From: Bacillota bacterium | Lineage (GTDB): Bacteria; Bacillota; Clostridia; Lachnospirales; Lachnospiraceae | Reading direction: 5' to 3' | Length of the DNA: 64,000 bases | Assembly: GCA_023450835.1 (NCBI GenBank) | Contig: JAEXGM010000146.1 | Span: 1-64,000 of the forward strand | Shown here: piece by piece, positions 10,389 to 19,531 of the stretch | Position numbering within the stretch: the first letter of the stretch is position 1 | How the letters are laid out: each line of letters begins with the position of its first letter | Notes under the pieces: model-generated | Told to the model about the DNA's origin: nothing | What the model saw: the letters and a program-made list of their open reading frames with translations, nothing else | Databases searched by the model: none | Position numbers and translations under genes: made by a program

Positions 10389-11395
10389 TATATTTGCCCT
10401 GCCTCTCTTCCGGTACTCTTCTTTCCTTCTCTGAAATACCACGGATTCATACTCCATTTTCTGATAAGGGTAAGGGGCAATTTTTTGTAGTTCTTTCCTG
10501 CCAGAAATCCCAGATATTTAAAACCGCTTTCGAAAATTAGGTCCGAAATAAGGAATATTCTGCCTTTTTTCAGCAGGTAGGAAGCTGTTTGAAGTACCAG
10601 CTTCTTTCCTTCATCCTCTGATTTGATACCGGAAAATACTTCCGGGTATTCCGCATGTGAGACTGCCAGGTCAAAATTTCTTTTAAACTGTTCCTTATAG
10701 CTGTAGCTATGGGAATGATAGACCTTTGCCCCGGAAACGTAAGCAATGGAGTACCCTGCTTTTATAATAGCAGCTGCCATAATCATGTCTTCATTAAAAA
10801 TCGTTCTGGTAACAAAGCCACCCATTTCCTCATAGACGCTTTTTCTGTATACCGCACATACATTGGAGCAGAAATAGGTCTTTATCCCAAGCTTTGGAAG
10901 GTCACCCAGTGCCTTAACAGAATCTGTCTCAGGATAGTTAAACTTTCTGGTATAACTTTCAATGATACCGGCTTCCTCCCTTGGAAGCTGTCTGGCATAG
11001 GCAGCGCCTGTGCTTTCATTTGCAAAAGCCTCTTTCAGCTTTGTCAAAAGCGATGTGTCTGCGGGAACGGCATCCTGGGTCATAAACATAATAAGCTCTG
11101 CTGTTGAAAGGGAGGCTCCATAAGCCCTTGTTCCGCCATGGTCAAAATCTTTTTTATTTATTTCAACACATTCAATGCGAAAATCACTATCTTCAAGCTC
11201 CATGGCATAGGCAATATATTCTTCTCCTACCAGGTTCTTACTCTCTCCCTGCATTTCTTCCTCGACCGTTTGAAGCAGGATAACTCTGTCAGGCTTGTCC
11301 TTCTGCTTTTTTAACCTTTCAATTAAATGCTTGAATTTAATATCCGGCTTGTATACCGGTATTATAACATCTATCTTAATATCCGCTGCTTCCAT
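10388..11395 (-). CDS. Family 2 glycosyltransferase (rhamnosyltransferase-like)
   Basis: A GT2 enzyme of about 335 residues beginning DVIIPVYKPDIKF, with MFMTQDAVPAD as the DXD-like region and the FNEDMIMAAAIIKAGYSIAYV / YHSHSYSYKEQF block shared with bacterial rhamnosyltransferases. The start is taken at the ATG of MEAADIK (GAGGT ten bases upstream); the GTG one codon earlier or the ATG at 11419 are alternatives. A promoter is at 11462-11491. It is coupled to the next glycosyltransferase, so both likely act on one glycan. Confidence 0.83.
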   Translation of the reverse strand: MEAADIKIDVIIPVYKPDIKFKHLIERLKKQKDKPDRVILLQTVEEEMQGESKNLVGEEYIAYAMELEDSDFRIECVEINKKDFDHGGTRAYGASLSTAELIMFMTQDAVPADTSLLTKLKEAFANESTGAAYARQLPREEAGIIESYTRKFNYPETDSVKALGDLPKLGIKTYFCSNVCAVYRKSVYEEMGGFVTRTIFNEDMIMAAAIIKAGYSIAYVSGAKVYHSHSYSYKEQFKRNFDLAVSHAEYPEVFSGIKSEDEGKKLVLQTASYLLKKGRIFLISDLIFESGFKYLGFLAGKNYKKLPLTLIRKWSMNPWYFREGKKSTGREAGQI

Positions 11396-11461
11396 CACAG
11401 ATATGACCTCTTTTCTCATTAATCTTTAAGTTAGGACAATTTTAACTTATTTTTAAACTAT

Positions 11462-11491
11462 ATCATACCCGTGTGTGCTTCCATTTGTCAA
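11462..11491 (-). promoter_or_regulatory. Promoter of the glycosyltransferase pair
   Basis: Minus strand TTGACA (11486-11491) and TATGAT (11462-11467), with 18-bp spacing. Confidence 0.7.
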
Positions 11492-11543
11492 GGAATTCGG
11501 TACCAACAAATGAATAACATTTTTTATGTATTGCTCTATAATC

Positions 11544-11581
11544 AAAAACCGCACAGGGTGGTTTGATTTCCCTGTACGGTT
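11544..11581 (-). terminator. Terminator after htrA
   Basis: Minus-strand arms AACCGTACAGGG and CCCTGTGCGGTT followed by TTTTT. The internal CAAACCACCCTGT block resembles that in the terminators at 1181 and 51601. Confidence 0.85.
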
Positions 11582-11641
11582 TTATGATATCTTATCGTTT
11601 TATTATTTGTTATTCGGTATCAGCCGGTTTTCATATTTTGC

Positions 11642-13063
11642 TTAGTTACTGGGCTTAGCACCAAAGGTGATATCCAAAGTTTTTTCTTCGTATTTGCCGT
11701 TTTGCAGCGTCTGTACCTTAATAGTACCGGTGGAGCCTGCTTTGGTATAACTTAATGCCTGCTGTAAGTCCGTCATAGAAGAAACTGTAATGTTATTTAA
11801 ACCTGTGATGATGTCGCCTGCTTTAATACCTGCTTTTTCGGCTGCGGAACCTGAGGCTACTGTGCCTACATAAACACCGACCGGCATATTGAAGCTTGCT
11901 GCATAATCCTCTGTTACATCCTTACCCTGAATTCCAAGATAAGCAGACTGGGTGCTGTCGGTAGAAGTAGTGTTCATTAATTCATTGATAACCGGAATTG
12001 CATCGGAGATTGGAATTGCATATCCAATACTTTCTACACTGTCATCCACATATTTTACGGAGTTTATACCAATAACTTCACCTTTTGAGTTAAGTAATGC
12101 ACCGCCGCTGTTACCAGGGTTAATTGCTGCGTCGGTCTGGATAAGTTTTAAGGTTACGTTATTAACTGTTACTTCTCTGTTTAAAGCACTGATGTATCCT
12201 ACTGTTACAGACTGTCCGTATCCTAAGGCGTTACCGATAGCAATGGCCATCTCACCAAGTTTTAAGGAACTGGAATCACCTAAGGTCGCTACTTTAATAC
12301 TGTCTAAGGTCTTGCTGTCAAGTTCACTTTCCTTTACGGAAACAACTGCAAGGTCAGATCCGGGAGCTGTTCCGACAATGGTTGCTTCTGCTTTTGTATC
12401 ATCATTAAATACAATCTGTACGGAGCTTGCATTTTCAACTACATGGTTGTTTGTGGCAATTAAGATTTCACTGTTTTTCTGTCCGATAATGATACCGGAA
12501 CCACTTCCCTCTTCCTGTTGGTCGTACTGTCTTCCAAAGAAATCTGTTGTGGTCTGATTAATGGTTGAATTAATAGCTACGATAGAAGGCATTACATTGG
12601 CAACTACTGTGGACACGTCACTGGAAGCATTATCTTTAGTACTTGTCTCAACTGCCGTTACATCACCGCTTGTGTTCGTATCCGTGGATACACTTCCTAT
12701 TTTTACACTTGATGAATTTCCGTTTGTCACCGCGTAATACCCCTGGAAAGCTGCTCCTGCTACAAGGCCAAATACAAGGGCGGAAGCTATCAGTTTAGCA
12801 AAAGATTTTGCTCCTCCTTTTCCCTTCATTCTTTTCTTCTTACCCTTTACAGGTATGTCTTCTGCTGCGGGAATGTCTTCTGCCATACGAAAATTTTCTG
12901 TTGCCGGGATGTCTTCTACTGATGAAATATTTTCTACTGCAGGAATATTTTCTACTGCAGGGATGTCTTCTACTGCAGGGATGTCTTCTTTGAAAACTCC
13001 CTCTCCATCAATAATATTTTCATCATTTTCATTATTTTCATTAAAACCATTGAACTCGCTCAT
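11642..13063 (-). CDS. HtrA/DegP-like membrane serine protease with PDZ domain
   Basis: A 473-residue S1C protease. Order: acidic cytoplasmic N terminus with about six heptad repeats of the form (E)DIPAVEN (about residues 25-75), a basic stretch, one membrane segment (KLIASALVFGLVAGAAF), a trypsin-like domain with His in ATNNHVVE, Asp in SDLAVVSV and Ser in NPGNSGGALLN, and a C-terminal PDZ domain (GVYVGTVASGSAAEKAGI). The protease faces outside and degrades misfolded envelope proteins. The ATG (MSEFNG) follows AAAGGAG; an upstream TTG is the ribosome-site region. The repeats are 21-bp DNA units and probably vary in number. Confidence 0.93.
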   Translation of the reverse strand: MSEFNGFNENNENDENIIDGEGVFKEDIPAVEDIPAVENIPAVENISSVEDIPATENFRMAEDIPAAEDIPVKGKKKRMKGKGGAKSFAKLIASALVFGLVAGAAFQGYYAVTNGNSSSVKIGSVSTDTNTSGDVTAVETSTKDNASSDVSTVVANVMPSIVAINSTINQTTTDFFGRQYDQQEEGSGSGIIIGQKNSEILIATNNHVVENASSVQIVFNDDTKAEATIVGTAPGSDLAVVSVKESELDSKTLDSIKVATLGDSSSLKLGEMAIAIGNALGYGQSVTVGYISALNREVTVNNVTLKLIQTDAAINPGNSGGALLNSKGEVIGINSVKYVDDSVESIGYAIPISDAIPVINELMNTTSTDSTQSAYLGIQGKDVTEDYAASFNMPVGVYVGTVASGSAAEKAGIKAGDIITGLNNITVSSMTDLQQALSYTKAGSTGTIKVQTLQNGKYEEKTLDITFGAKPSN

Positions 13064-13186
13064 ATTAATTTCTCCTTTCAAACTTTAGCTATCTATATTA
13101 TTTGTTTCTTTCTTGTTTATGACTAAAGTTTAACATCAAATTATGTCTTCTTTGTGTAGAGAAATTGAAAAAAATATGAAGAACAA

Positions 13187-14314
13187 TTAGTAATTTCCCA
13201 AAATCTTTAAAGTGATTGCTTCTTCTTTAATTCCAAACAGTGCATTCCTTACCCCTGCATCTTTTAAATTACCCTCAAAATCCACAAAGAAGCGGTATTC
13301 AAAAGTTTTTCCTTCTAAAGGTCTTGATTCGATTTTGGTCATGTTGAGGTTATTGTAAATAAAATGCGACAGCATATTATAAAGACTTCCGCTTTCATGG
13401 GGCAGCTCAAAACAGATGCTTATCTTTCCCGCGTCCTTTTTGTATTGTTTGTTCCTGCCAATAATAATAAAACGAGTGGAGTTGTTGCATTCATGATTGA
13501 CATTTTCCTTTAATATCTTTAGTCCATAAAGCTTTGCGGACTGTACTCCCGCGATGGCAGCCTGGGTAATATCCCCGTCTGCAACAATTCTTTTTGCTCC
13601 GTCTGCGGTACTTTCACAAACTATGGATTCTATCTGAGGATTTGCTTCCAGGAACTTCTGGCACTGTAAGATACCCTGGTTATGGGAATAGACCTTTTTT
13701 ATATCCTGCAGTTCTGCCTGCGGAAGCCCTAATAATGCATGATTTACTTTCAGTATATGCTCTCCCATTATAGAATTATCATACTCGACTAAAAGATCAT
13801 AAATGTCTGTAATTCCGCCTGTAGAGGTGTTCTCAATGGGTAGTACTCCATAATCCGCACTTTTATCCTTCACTTTCTCCATGACTTCTTTAAAGGTGGA
13901 AACATTAAAAGCACTCACTTCTTCCCCAAAATATTGTTTAAAGGCCTGTTCCGTATAAGATCCCTTTGCTCCAAACCATACCACCTTTGTAGATGCATCC
14001 ACCGGTAAAGCTGTAACTTCCTCAAAGGAAATCCCCGTATCCTTTTCTTTTATCAGACTATACTGCATCTTCCGGCTCATTGACATAATCTGCTGAAACA
14101 ATTCCCTGATACCGTGGCGGTTAAATTCATTCCCTGCCAATGCCTTTAAGGAAGCAAGCTTAGCCTCCTCCCGCTCCTTGTCAAATACCTTTTTACCGGT
14201 TTCTATTTTGTATTCTGCTACATCCTGGGCAATCTTCATTCGGTATTCAAAGAGCCGCACTATTTCCTTATCTACTTTATCAATTTCATTTCTGCTGTCC
14301 TGTAAATCAATCAT
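13187..14314 (-). CDS. pheA: Bifunctional chorismate mutase / prephenate dehydratase
   Basis: P-protein of 375 residues that converts chorismate to phenylpyruvate. Chorismate mutase AroQ domain at about 1-85 (RNEIDKVDKEIVRLFEYRM), prephenate dehydratase at about 107-285 (GAKGSYTEQAF, NTSTGGI, and STRFIIIGR), and a C-terminal ACT domain with SRPLEGKTFEYRFFVDFEG for phenylalanine feedback. The SD is GGGAG just upstream. A strong GC-rich hairpin (14330-14365) lies immediately before the ribosome site. It is separated from folC by a 75-bp tandem hairpin array. Confidence 0.95.
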   Translation of the reverse strand: MIDLQDSRNEIDKVDKEIVRLFEYRMKIAQDVAEYKIETGKKVFDKEREEAKLASLKALAGNEFNRHGIRELFQQIMSMSRKMQYSLIKEKDTGISFEEVTALPVDASTKVVWFGAKGSYTEQAFKQYFGEEVSAFNVSTFKEVMEKVKDKSADYGVLPIENTSTGGITDIYDLLVEYDNSIMGEHILKVNHALLGLPQAELQDIKKVYSHNQGILQCQKFLEANPQIESIVCESTADGAKRIVADGDITQAAIAGVQSAKLYGLKILKENVNHECNNSTRFIIIGRNKQYKKDAGKISICFELPHESGSLYNMLSHFIYNNLNMTKIESRPLEGKTFEYRFFVDFEGNLKDAGVRNALFGIKEEAITLKILGNY

Positions 14315-14329
14315 ACTTGGCTCCCATCT

Positions 14330-14365
14330 GCGTGCTCAGTAGCACCCAAGGGCGCTACCGCACGC
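14330..14365 (-). promoter_or_regulatory. GC-rich hairpin just upstream of the pheA ribosome site
   Basis: Arms GCGTGC...GTAGC and GCTAC...GCACGC form a stable stem ending a few bases before GGGAG. It could limit access to the ribosome site or be the end of the adjacent repeat array. No leader peptide rich in Phe was found. Confidence 0.4.
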
Positions 14366-14404
14366 GTACAAAATCAGGGGAAGTGAAAGCTTTCTCTTTC
14401 ACTC

Positions 14405-14780
14405 TTATATCTCCTGCATAACGCAGACCTGTCTGCGTTACTGCTTTAATAAGTAGTTTAAAAGGAACTTTCAAATTTATACCCCTGCATATCGCAAGCT
14501 TGCTTGTGATACTGCCTCAATAAGTAGTTTGAAAGTAGTTTTCTTTCAAACTTATACCCCTGCATATCTCAAGCTTGCTTGTGATACTGCCTCAATAAGT
14601 AGTTTGAAAGTAGTTTTCTTTCAAACTTATACCCGTGCATATCGCAGGCTTGCCTGCGATACTGCTTTAATAAGTAGTTTGAAAGTGGTTTTCTTTCAAA
14701 CTTATACCCGTGCATATCGCAGGCTTGCCTGCGATACTGCTTTAATAAGTAGTTTGAAAGTGGTTTTCTTTCAAACTTCA
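14405..14780. repeat. Tandem array of about five 75-bp double-hairpin units
   Basis: The GCAT of successive units starts at 14416, 14487, 14562, 14637 and 14712; the last three intervals are exactly 75 bp. Each unit holds a palindrome (ATCGCAGGCTTGCCTGCGAT) and a second hairpin (arms AGTTTGAAAG and CTTTCAAACT). The right-hand units are nearly identical and the left-hand ones diverged. Reading frames across the array come from the 25-codon period. There are no unique spacers, so it is not a CRISPR. Confidence 0.9.
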
Positions 14781-14841
14781 CCTCATCCCTGCACATGTCT
14801 TTTGCGCTTTGTGAGTAAACGCTTTTCCTTTCACTCCTGGC

Positions 14842-16194
14842 CTATAATGATACCAGATTCATTGTTTCTTCTTTTATTTCTTTTAAGATTGAGAGAGAAC
14901 CAAAAGCCAGAATTGCACAATTCTCTTTCCCCCTTGCTTTTTCTGCCAGCATTTTAAGGGCTTCCCTTATATCTTTTGCTTCTGTGGCTGATATTCCCTG
15001 GGAAATCGCTTCTTCCGCCAATACTTTACCGCTAAGTCCCCTCTCCGTAGGGGGAGTGACGCAATATATTTCTCCGGCATATTTCCCGGTAAGCTTTAGA
15101 ACAGCTTTATAATCTTTGTCCTTAAACATTCCCATTATATAATATAATTTCTTACCACTAAGATATATCCTGATATTTTCTGCCAATACCTCTGCCGCTC
15201 CCTCGTTGTGGGCTCCGTCTATTATGATAAGGGGACTTTTGCAGATGGGCTGAAACCGCCCTTCCCATAGGGTATTTTCAAGTCCGTTGTATATATCCTC
15301 TGTCTTAAGGGGGAACCCGTTATCATGAAGGGCTTTGGCGGCAAGGATTGCCGTCACGGCATTATATACCTGATTTTTACCAAGCAGTTTTATCTTTAAA
15401 TTCTTCCAATCGCCATAATCAAACAGTGTGCCTTCCATGTCCATCCTATTTATGACGACTTCTGAAAATCTTGCTTCTGTCAGGGAAGACTCTTTTTCTT
15501 TTGCAGTTTTTTCGATTACCTTCCGTACTTCTTCCTGCTGCTGGTAGGAGACCACCGGTATTTTATTCTTAATAATCCCTGCCTTATGCTCTGCAATTTC
15601 TCTAAGCGTTCCGCCCAGGTATTCCATGTGATCCATGCTGATTGCAGTGAGTACAGCACATTTGGGAGCATCTATCACGTTAGTAGCGTCCAGTTTTCCT
15701 CCCATTCCTACTTCTATTACAGCAATATCACACTTTTTCTTCCGAAAATACAAGAATGCCATTGCTGTTTCCACCTCAAAAACAGTGGGATGGTCATTCC
15801 CCTTAGCTGTCATTCTTTCACAGGCTGCTTTGATTTCATTTATACAATCGGCAAGCTCCTCTTCATCTATGGAAGAAATCGTGATATTTCCATCATTCCC
15901 ATCTGTATCATCACCTTGCTTTTTCACTAATAACTGTATCATTTCTCTATAAGCAAAAACTGCAGGCGAAGAAAATCTTCCGGTTACATAACCGGCGCCG
16001 GCTAAAATAGTAGCAATATAAGCACTTACGGACCCCTTACCATTGGTACCGGCTACATGCACAAATGCGGCCTCTTTCTGGGGCGAACCAAGCTCCTCCA
16101 GAAGCTGCTTGACAGCGGTAAGCCCCGGCCTGCTGCCAATCTGTTTAACTTCTTCTAAAAAATTCATAGCCTCTATTATATTCATCTTATGCAT
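14842..16194 (-). CDS. folC: Folylpolyglutamate synthase / dihydrofolate synthase
   Basis: FolC (about 450 residues), a Mur-ligase-like ATP-dependent enzyme that adds glutamate to dihydropteroate and folates. The P-loop is VAGTNGKGSVSAYI; VEVGMGGKLDATNVI is the Mg/second nucleotide motif; IIIDGAHNEGAAEVL starts the C-terminal domain. AGGAG lies two bases before the first ATG and eleven before the ATG three codons later (16185), so the start is uncertain by three codons. It is downstream of an RlmI-like gene on the same strand. Confidence 0.93.
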   Translation of the reverse strand: MHKMNIIEAMNFLEEVKQIGSRPGLTAVKQLLEELGSPQKEAAFVHVAGTNGKGSVSAYIATILAGAGYVTGRFSSPAVFAYREMIQLLVKKQGDDTDGNDGNITISSIDEEELADCINEIKAACERMTAKGNDHPTVFEVETAMAFLYFRKKKCDIAVIEVGMGGKLDATNVIDAPKCAVLTAISMDHMEYLGGTLREIAEHKAGIIKNKIPVVSYQQQEEVRKVIEKTAKEKESSLTEARFSEVVINRMDMEGTLFDYGDWKNLKIKLLGKNQVYNAVTAILAAKALHDNGFPLKTEDIYNGLENTLWEGRFQPICKSPLIIIDGAHNEGAAEVLAENIRIYLSGKKLYYIMGMFKDKDYKAVLKLTGKYAGEIYCVTPPTERGLSGKVLAEEAISQGISATEAKDIREALKMLAEKARGKENCAILAFGSLSILKEIKEETMNLVSL

Positions 16195-16227
16195 CGCTCC
16201 TGCTGTACACCGTCTTTATAGGTCTGG

Positions 16228-17430
16228 CTATTTCTCTTCGCACACCTGGAATATATAGAATTTCAGATAATAGGACTCATCTGCTGCCCAAAGTATGGGA
16301 TGATCCGCCGCCTGGGTCCGGTACTCTACCTGACGCAGTCTTTTTCTTGCACTTTTGGCTGCTTGTCCTATAGTCTCTGTAAAAAGCTCCGGAGTCATAA
16401 AATGAGAACAGGAACAGGTGGCAAGGAAGCCACCATCCTTTATCAATTTCAGTGCCCTAAGATTAATCTCTCTGTATCCCTTAATGGCATTCTTTACGGA
16501 ATTTCTGGATTTGGTAAATGCCGGAGGATCTAAGATAACCACATCATAGCGTTCTCCTTGTCCTTCCAGCCTTGGAAGCAGTTCAAATACATCTTCACAG
16601 ATAAAATGAACCCTTTCCTGCAACCCGTTCAGCACTGCATTTTCTTCAGCCTGGCTGACACCAAGGGCAGAAGCATCTACTCCGATTACTTCTCTGGCAC
16701 CTGCAAGTCCCGCATTTAATGCAAAGGAACCGGTGTGGGTAAAACAGTCAAGAACTCTTGCATCCTTACAGAGTTTCTTAATAGCTTCCCGGTTGTATTT
16801 CTGATCTAAAAAGAATCCGGTCTTTTGCCCTTCGGCAACATCAACTATATATTTTACACCGTTTTCCAGGATTTCCACCTTTGTATCAAAAGGCTCACCA
16901 ATAAAGCCTTTGATTCTTTCCATCCCTTCATTTTCTCTGACCTTAGCATCACTTCTCTCATAAATTCCGCGTATGGCAATGCCGTCTTTTTTTAAAATTT
17001 CCACCAGTTCCTCTAAAATCTCCTGCTTTAACCGATCTATTCCCAATGCCAGAGACTGTACTACTAATACATCAGAGAATTTGTCTATTACAATTCCCGG
17101 TAAAAAGTCCGCCTCTCCGAATATAATACGGCAGCTGTCGGTATCAACAACTTTCTTACGGTAATCCCAGGCTGCCTGTATGCGCATTCTGAGGAAATCT
17201 CTGTTGATTTCTTCCCCTTTTACTCTGGATAGTATCCTGACGGTAATCTTTGACTTTGTGTTAAGAAAGCCACAGCCCATATAATATCCGTCAAAATCAT
17301 GCACATATATAAAGTCACCGTCATTGTACTCTCCGGCTATACTGGCTATTTCGTTATCATAAACCCACATTCCGCCGGCTTTTAAGGTTCTGCCTTCTCC
17401 TTTTTTTAACGTAACAACTGCTTTTTCCAT
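16228..17430 (-). CDS. RlmI/RlmK-like 23S rRNA cytosine methyltransferase
   Basis: A 400-residue class I SAM-dependent methyltransferase. An N-terminal PUA domain (about 1-75, KKGEGRTLKAGGMWVYDNE), a central EEHEE-like domain, and the catalytic domain with VLDCFTHTGSFALNAG (SAM loop), DVVILDPPAFTKSR (motif IV) and ATCSCSHFM are visible, matching the RlmI family that makes m5C in 23S rRNA. The ATG (MEKAVVTLKKG) has AGGAG six bases upstream; the frame extends 23 codons further without support. The exact target base is inferred only from the family. Confidence 0.87.
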   Translation of the reverse strand: MEKAVVTLKKGEGRTLKAGGMWVYDNEIASIAGEYNDGDFIYVHDFDGYYMGCGFLNTKSKITVRILSRVKGEEINRDFLRMRIQAAWDYRKKVVDTDSCRIIFGEADFLPGIVIDKFSDVLVVQSLALGIDRLKQEILEELVEILKKDGIAIRGIYERSDAKVRENEGMERIKGFIGEPFDTKVEILENGVKYIVDVAEGQKTGFFLDQKYNREAIKKLCKDARVLDCFTHTGSFALNAGLAGAREVIGVDASALGVSQAEENAVLNGLQERVHFICEDVFELLPRLEGQGERYDVVILDPPAFTKSRNSVKNAIKGYREINLRALKLIKDGGFLATCSCSHFMTPELFTETIGQAAKSARKRLRQVEYRTQAADHPILWAADESYYLKFYIFQVCEEK

Positions 17431-17577
17431 GTATTTCTCCTGTCTTTTGCTTTTATCACCAATTATATCATAGTGACTCGGAAAGTCAACGCAACCCATT
17501 GGTGTTTTGTGGCAAACTCATGAAGGATGCTTTGGGAAATTAACAATGAATTTGCCCTTTCGGAGTTTCTCTTAACG

Positions 17578-17607
17578 TTGTAATGTGAGGGGAATGTTTG
17601 TTATAAT
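17578..17607 (+). promoter_or_regulatory. Promoter of the HAD-GNAT gene
   Basis: TTGTAA (17578-17583) and a perfect TATAAT (17602-17607) with 18-bp spacing, about 45 bp before the start codon. Confidence 0.65.
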
Positions 17608-17651
17608 GGAAGAGACTTATGTAAGACTAGAAAAGAAAGAGGTTTGTTGTT

Positions 17652-18839
17652 ATGCTGAAAGGAATTATATTTGACATGGATGGTGTTATCATTGACAGTG
17701 AACCAACACATTCAAAAGCTATTGTAAATGCATTAGAAACCCTTGGAATTTCTTTGCCGATGGAATACCCCTATCGTTTTATAGGCTCCACCACAGAATA
17801 TATGTTAAAAATGATAATAAATGATTTTAGTCTTTCTATCAGCACCAAAGCTTTAAATGACCTGTATGATGAGGCTTTAGAGATACTTATCAAAGAAGAG
17901 GGTTATATTCCTGTGCCCTATGTTATAAGCCTGATAAAAAATCTTTACCGGGAAGGGTACTCTCTGGCCATTGCTTCCTCTTCCACTCCTGAAGAGATTG
18001 CTGCGGTGACCAATGCATTGGAGATATCCTCATGCTTTATGAAATTAGTAAGCGGTGCTACCGTACAGCATCCAAAGCCTGCGCCGGATGTATTTATCAA
18101 AGCCGTGTCAGAGTTGAACTTAACAGCAGACGAGTGCATTATAATCGAAGATTCCAGCAATGGAGTTAAGGCAGCATGTGCTGCAGGAATTCCTGTTATC
18201 GGATATATTAACCCCAATTCCGGTAATCAGGATTTAAGCCTGTCTTCTATTCTGATAGAAGGTTTTGATGAAATAGACTCTGATTTTATGAAAAAAACTT
18301 ACTGCCGCTATCATAATCTGCCCCTTGTTATAGCTGAAACAGAAAGACTTCTGATCAAAGAAATACCCGTAGAGGATGTTCCTTCCCTTATGGATATATA
18401 TATAAAACCCGAAATAAATAAGTTCCTCCCGGAGCTTTACAAGGTCTCTCTGAATTCCCTGGATACAGTTATACAAAAACATAAAGCTTATATCAAAAAT
18501 ATGTATCAATTTTATGACCTGGGGTTATGGGGCGTATACTTAAAAACCGGTGAACTTATCGGTCAATGTGGCATTGAGCCGCATCAGAGTGAAGGCAGCG
18601 CCGATATGGAAATCGGTTACCTCATTGATATTCCATATCAAAAGAAAGGTTATGCTGCAGAAGCGATTGAAGCCGTACTTACTCATGCCGTTCAATCCCT
18701 TAACATTTACAGCCTGACTGCTCTGATATCACCTGAGAATACAGCTTCTATTAAATTAGCTGAAATGTCCGGTTTTTCCTATGAAAAAGAAATTACCCGC
18801 GGCGGAATTCTCTATCATAAATACCGTATCTACAAATAA
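17652..18839 (+). CDS. HAD phosphatase fused to a GNAT acetyltransferase
   Basis: A 395-residue two-domain protein. Residues 1-215 form a beta-phosphoglucomutase-like HAD hydrolase (IIFDMDGVIIDSEP with the nucleophile Asp, IASSS, HPKPAPDVF, IIEDSSNGVKAA). Residues 225-395 form a GNAT acetyltransferase of the RimJ/RimL type (AETERLLIKEI, MEIGYLIDIPYQKKGYAAEA, ENTASIKLAEMSGF). Both catalytic signatures look intact. Such genes normally occur separately; the fusion suggests linked small-molecule phosphate removal and N-acetylation, but neither substrate is known. It is monocistronic, with its own promoter and terminator. Confidence 0.88.
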   Translation: MLKGIIFDMDGVIIDSEPTHSKAIVNALETLGISLPMEYPYRFIGSTTEYMLKMIINDFSLSISTKALNDLYDEALEILIKEEGYIPVPYVISLIKNLYREGYSLAIASSSTPEEIAAVTNALEISSCFMKLVSGATVQHPKPAPDVFIKAVSELNLTADECIIIEDSSNGVKAACAAGIPVIGYINPNSGNQDLSLSSILIEGFDEIDSDFMKKTYCRYHNLPLVIAETERLLIKEIPVEDVPSLMDIYIKPEINKFLPELYKVSLNSLDTVIQKHKAYIKNMYQFYDLGLWGVYLKTGELIGQCGIEPHQSEGSADMEIGYLIDIPYQKKGYAAEAIEAVLTHAVQSLNIYSLTALISPENTASIKLAEMSGFSYEKEITRGGILYHKYRIYK

Positions 18840-18870
18840 AACTTTGCATTTCATTTAACTTCACAAAGAT

Positions 18871-18900
18871 AAATAGGACTGCCACCTGACAGTCCTATTT
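18871..18900. terminator. Bidirectional terminator
   Basis: Perfect arms AAATAGGACTG and CAGTCCTATTT between the convergent HAD-GNAT and lipoprotein genes. Confidence 0.8.
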
Positions 18901-18940
18901 ATCCGAAAATTAAATCGATTCTTAGTTCTCTCTTCTGCTG

Positions 18941-19456
18941 CTATTTGTTAGTTTTGTTGGTGTCTGTATTGGTCTTATTCTTTAAAGTATTATCTACATC
19001 ATCAACTGCATTTTTCACACCATTTTTAACGTTATCAGCTGCATTTTTCACATCGTTTCCAATAGTGTTATTTGTAGTACCTGTAGTTCCATTGGTGGTA
19101 CCATTCATTTTATTATTGGTGGTACCGTTTGTGGTACCATTATTATAAGTTGTACCATTTGTGGTTCCGTTATTATAAGTTGTGCCGTTTGTGGTTCCAT
19201 TGGTTGTTCCATTGTTATAGGTCTTGCCATTGGTGGTACCGTTTGTGGTTCCGTTGGTAGTTCCATTTGTGATTCCGTTGTCATAAGCTGTTCCGTTGTC
19301 ATAGGTCGTACCATTTGTACCGGTATCCTTATAATCTGCACCAGTTCTATTTGTATCCGTTGTTGCAGAATTATTTCCATCTTTTGTTGCACATCCGGTA
19401 AATGTTAATAATGTCAGACAGCATATTGAGCATAACAGGCATATTGTTTTTTTCAT
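18941..19456 (-). CDS. Asn/Gly/Thr-repeat lipoprotein
   Basis: A 171-residue secreted lipoprotein. The signal peptide ends at a lipobox (LTFTGC), anchoring the mature protein to the membrane. Residues about 45-130 are low complexity, dominated by NGTT and YNNGTTNGTT repeats, and the C terminus alternates VKNAADNVKNGVKNAVDD, an amphipathic helix pattern. No enzymatic domain is visible. The 12-bp-based repeats could expand or contract. It is monocistronic. Function unknown; a surface spacer or matrix component is only a guess. Confidence 0.8.
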   Translation of the reverse strand: MKKTICLLCSICCLTLLTFTGCATKDGNNSATTDTNRTGADYKDTGTNGTTYDNGTAYDNGITNGTTNGTTNGTTNGKTYNNGTTNGTTNGTTYNNGTTNGTTYNNGTTNGTTNNKMNGTTNGTTGTTNNTIGNDVKNAADNVKNGVKNAVDDVDNTLKNKTNTDTNKTNK

Positions 19457-19531
19457 GATCTTCCTCCTATAAATTGATTTAATTTTACCTGTTTAGTATC
19501 TCTCTATGCACTTATATTATTCTATTTTCCT

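Noticed and set aside
12808..13088. Plus-strand frames antisense to the htrA repeats
   Set aside because: Repetitive translations of the 21-bp heptad DNA; no ribosome site, and htrA is clearly real.
14405..14780. Possible CRISPR array
   Set aside because: The whole 75-bp unit is repeated, including what would be spacers; no unique spacers and no cas genes nearby.
14529..14957. 142-residue plus-strand frame and its 75-residue antisense
   Set aside because: Products of the 75-bp (25-codon) tandem repeat running into folC antisense.
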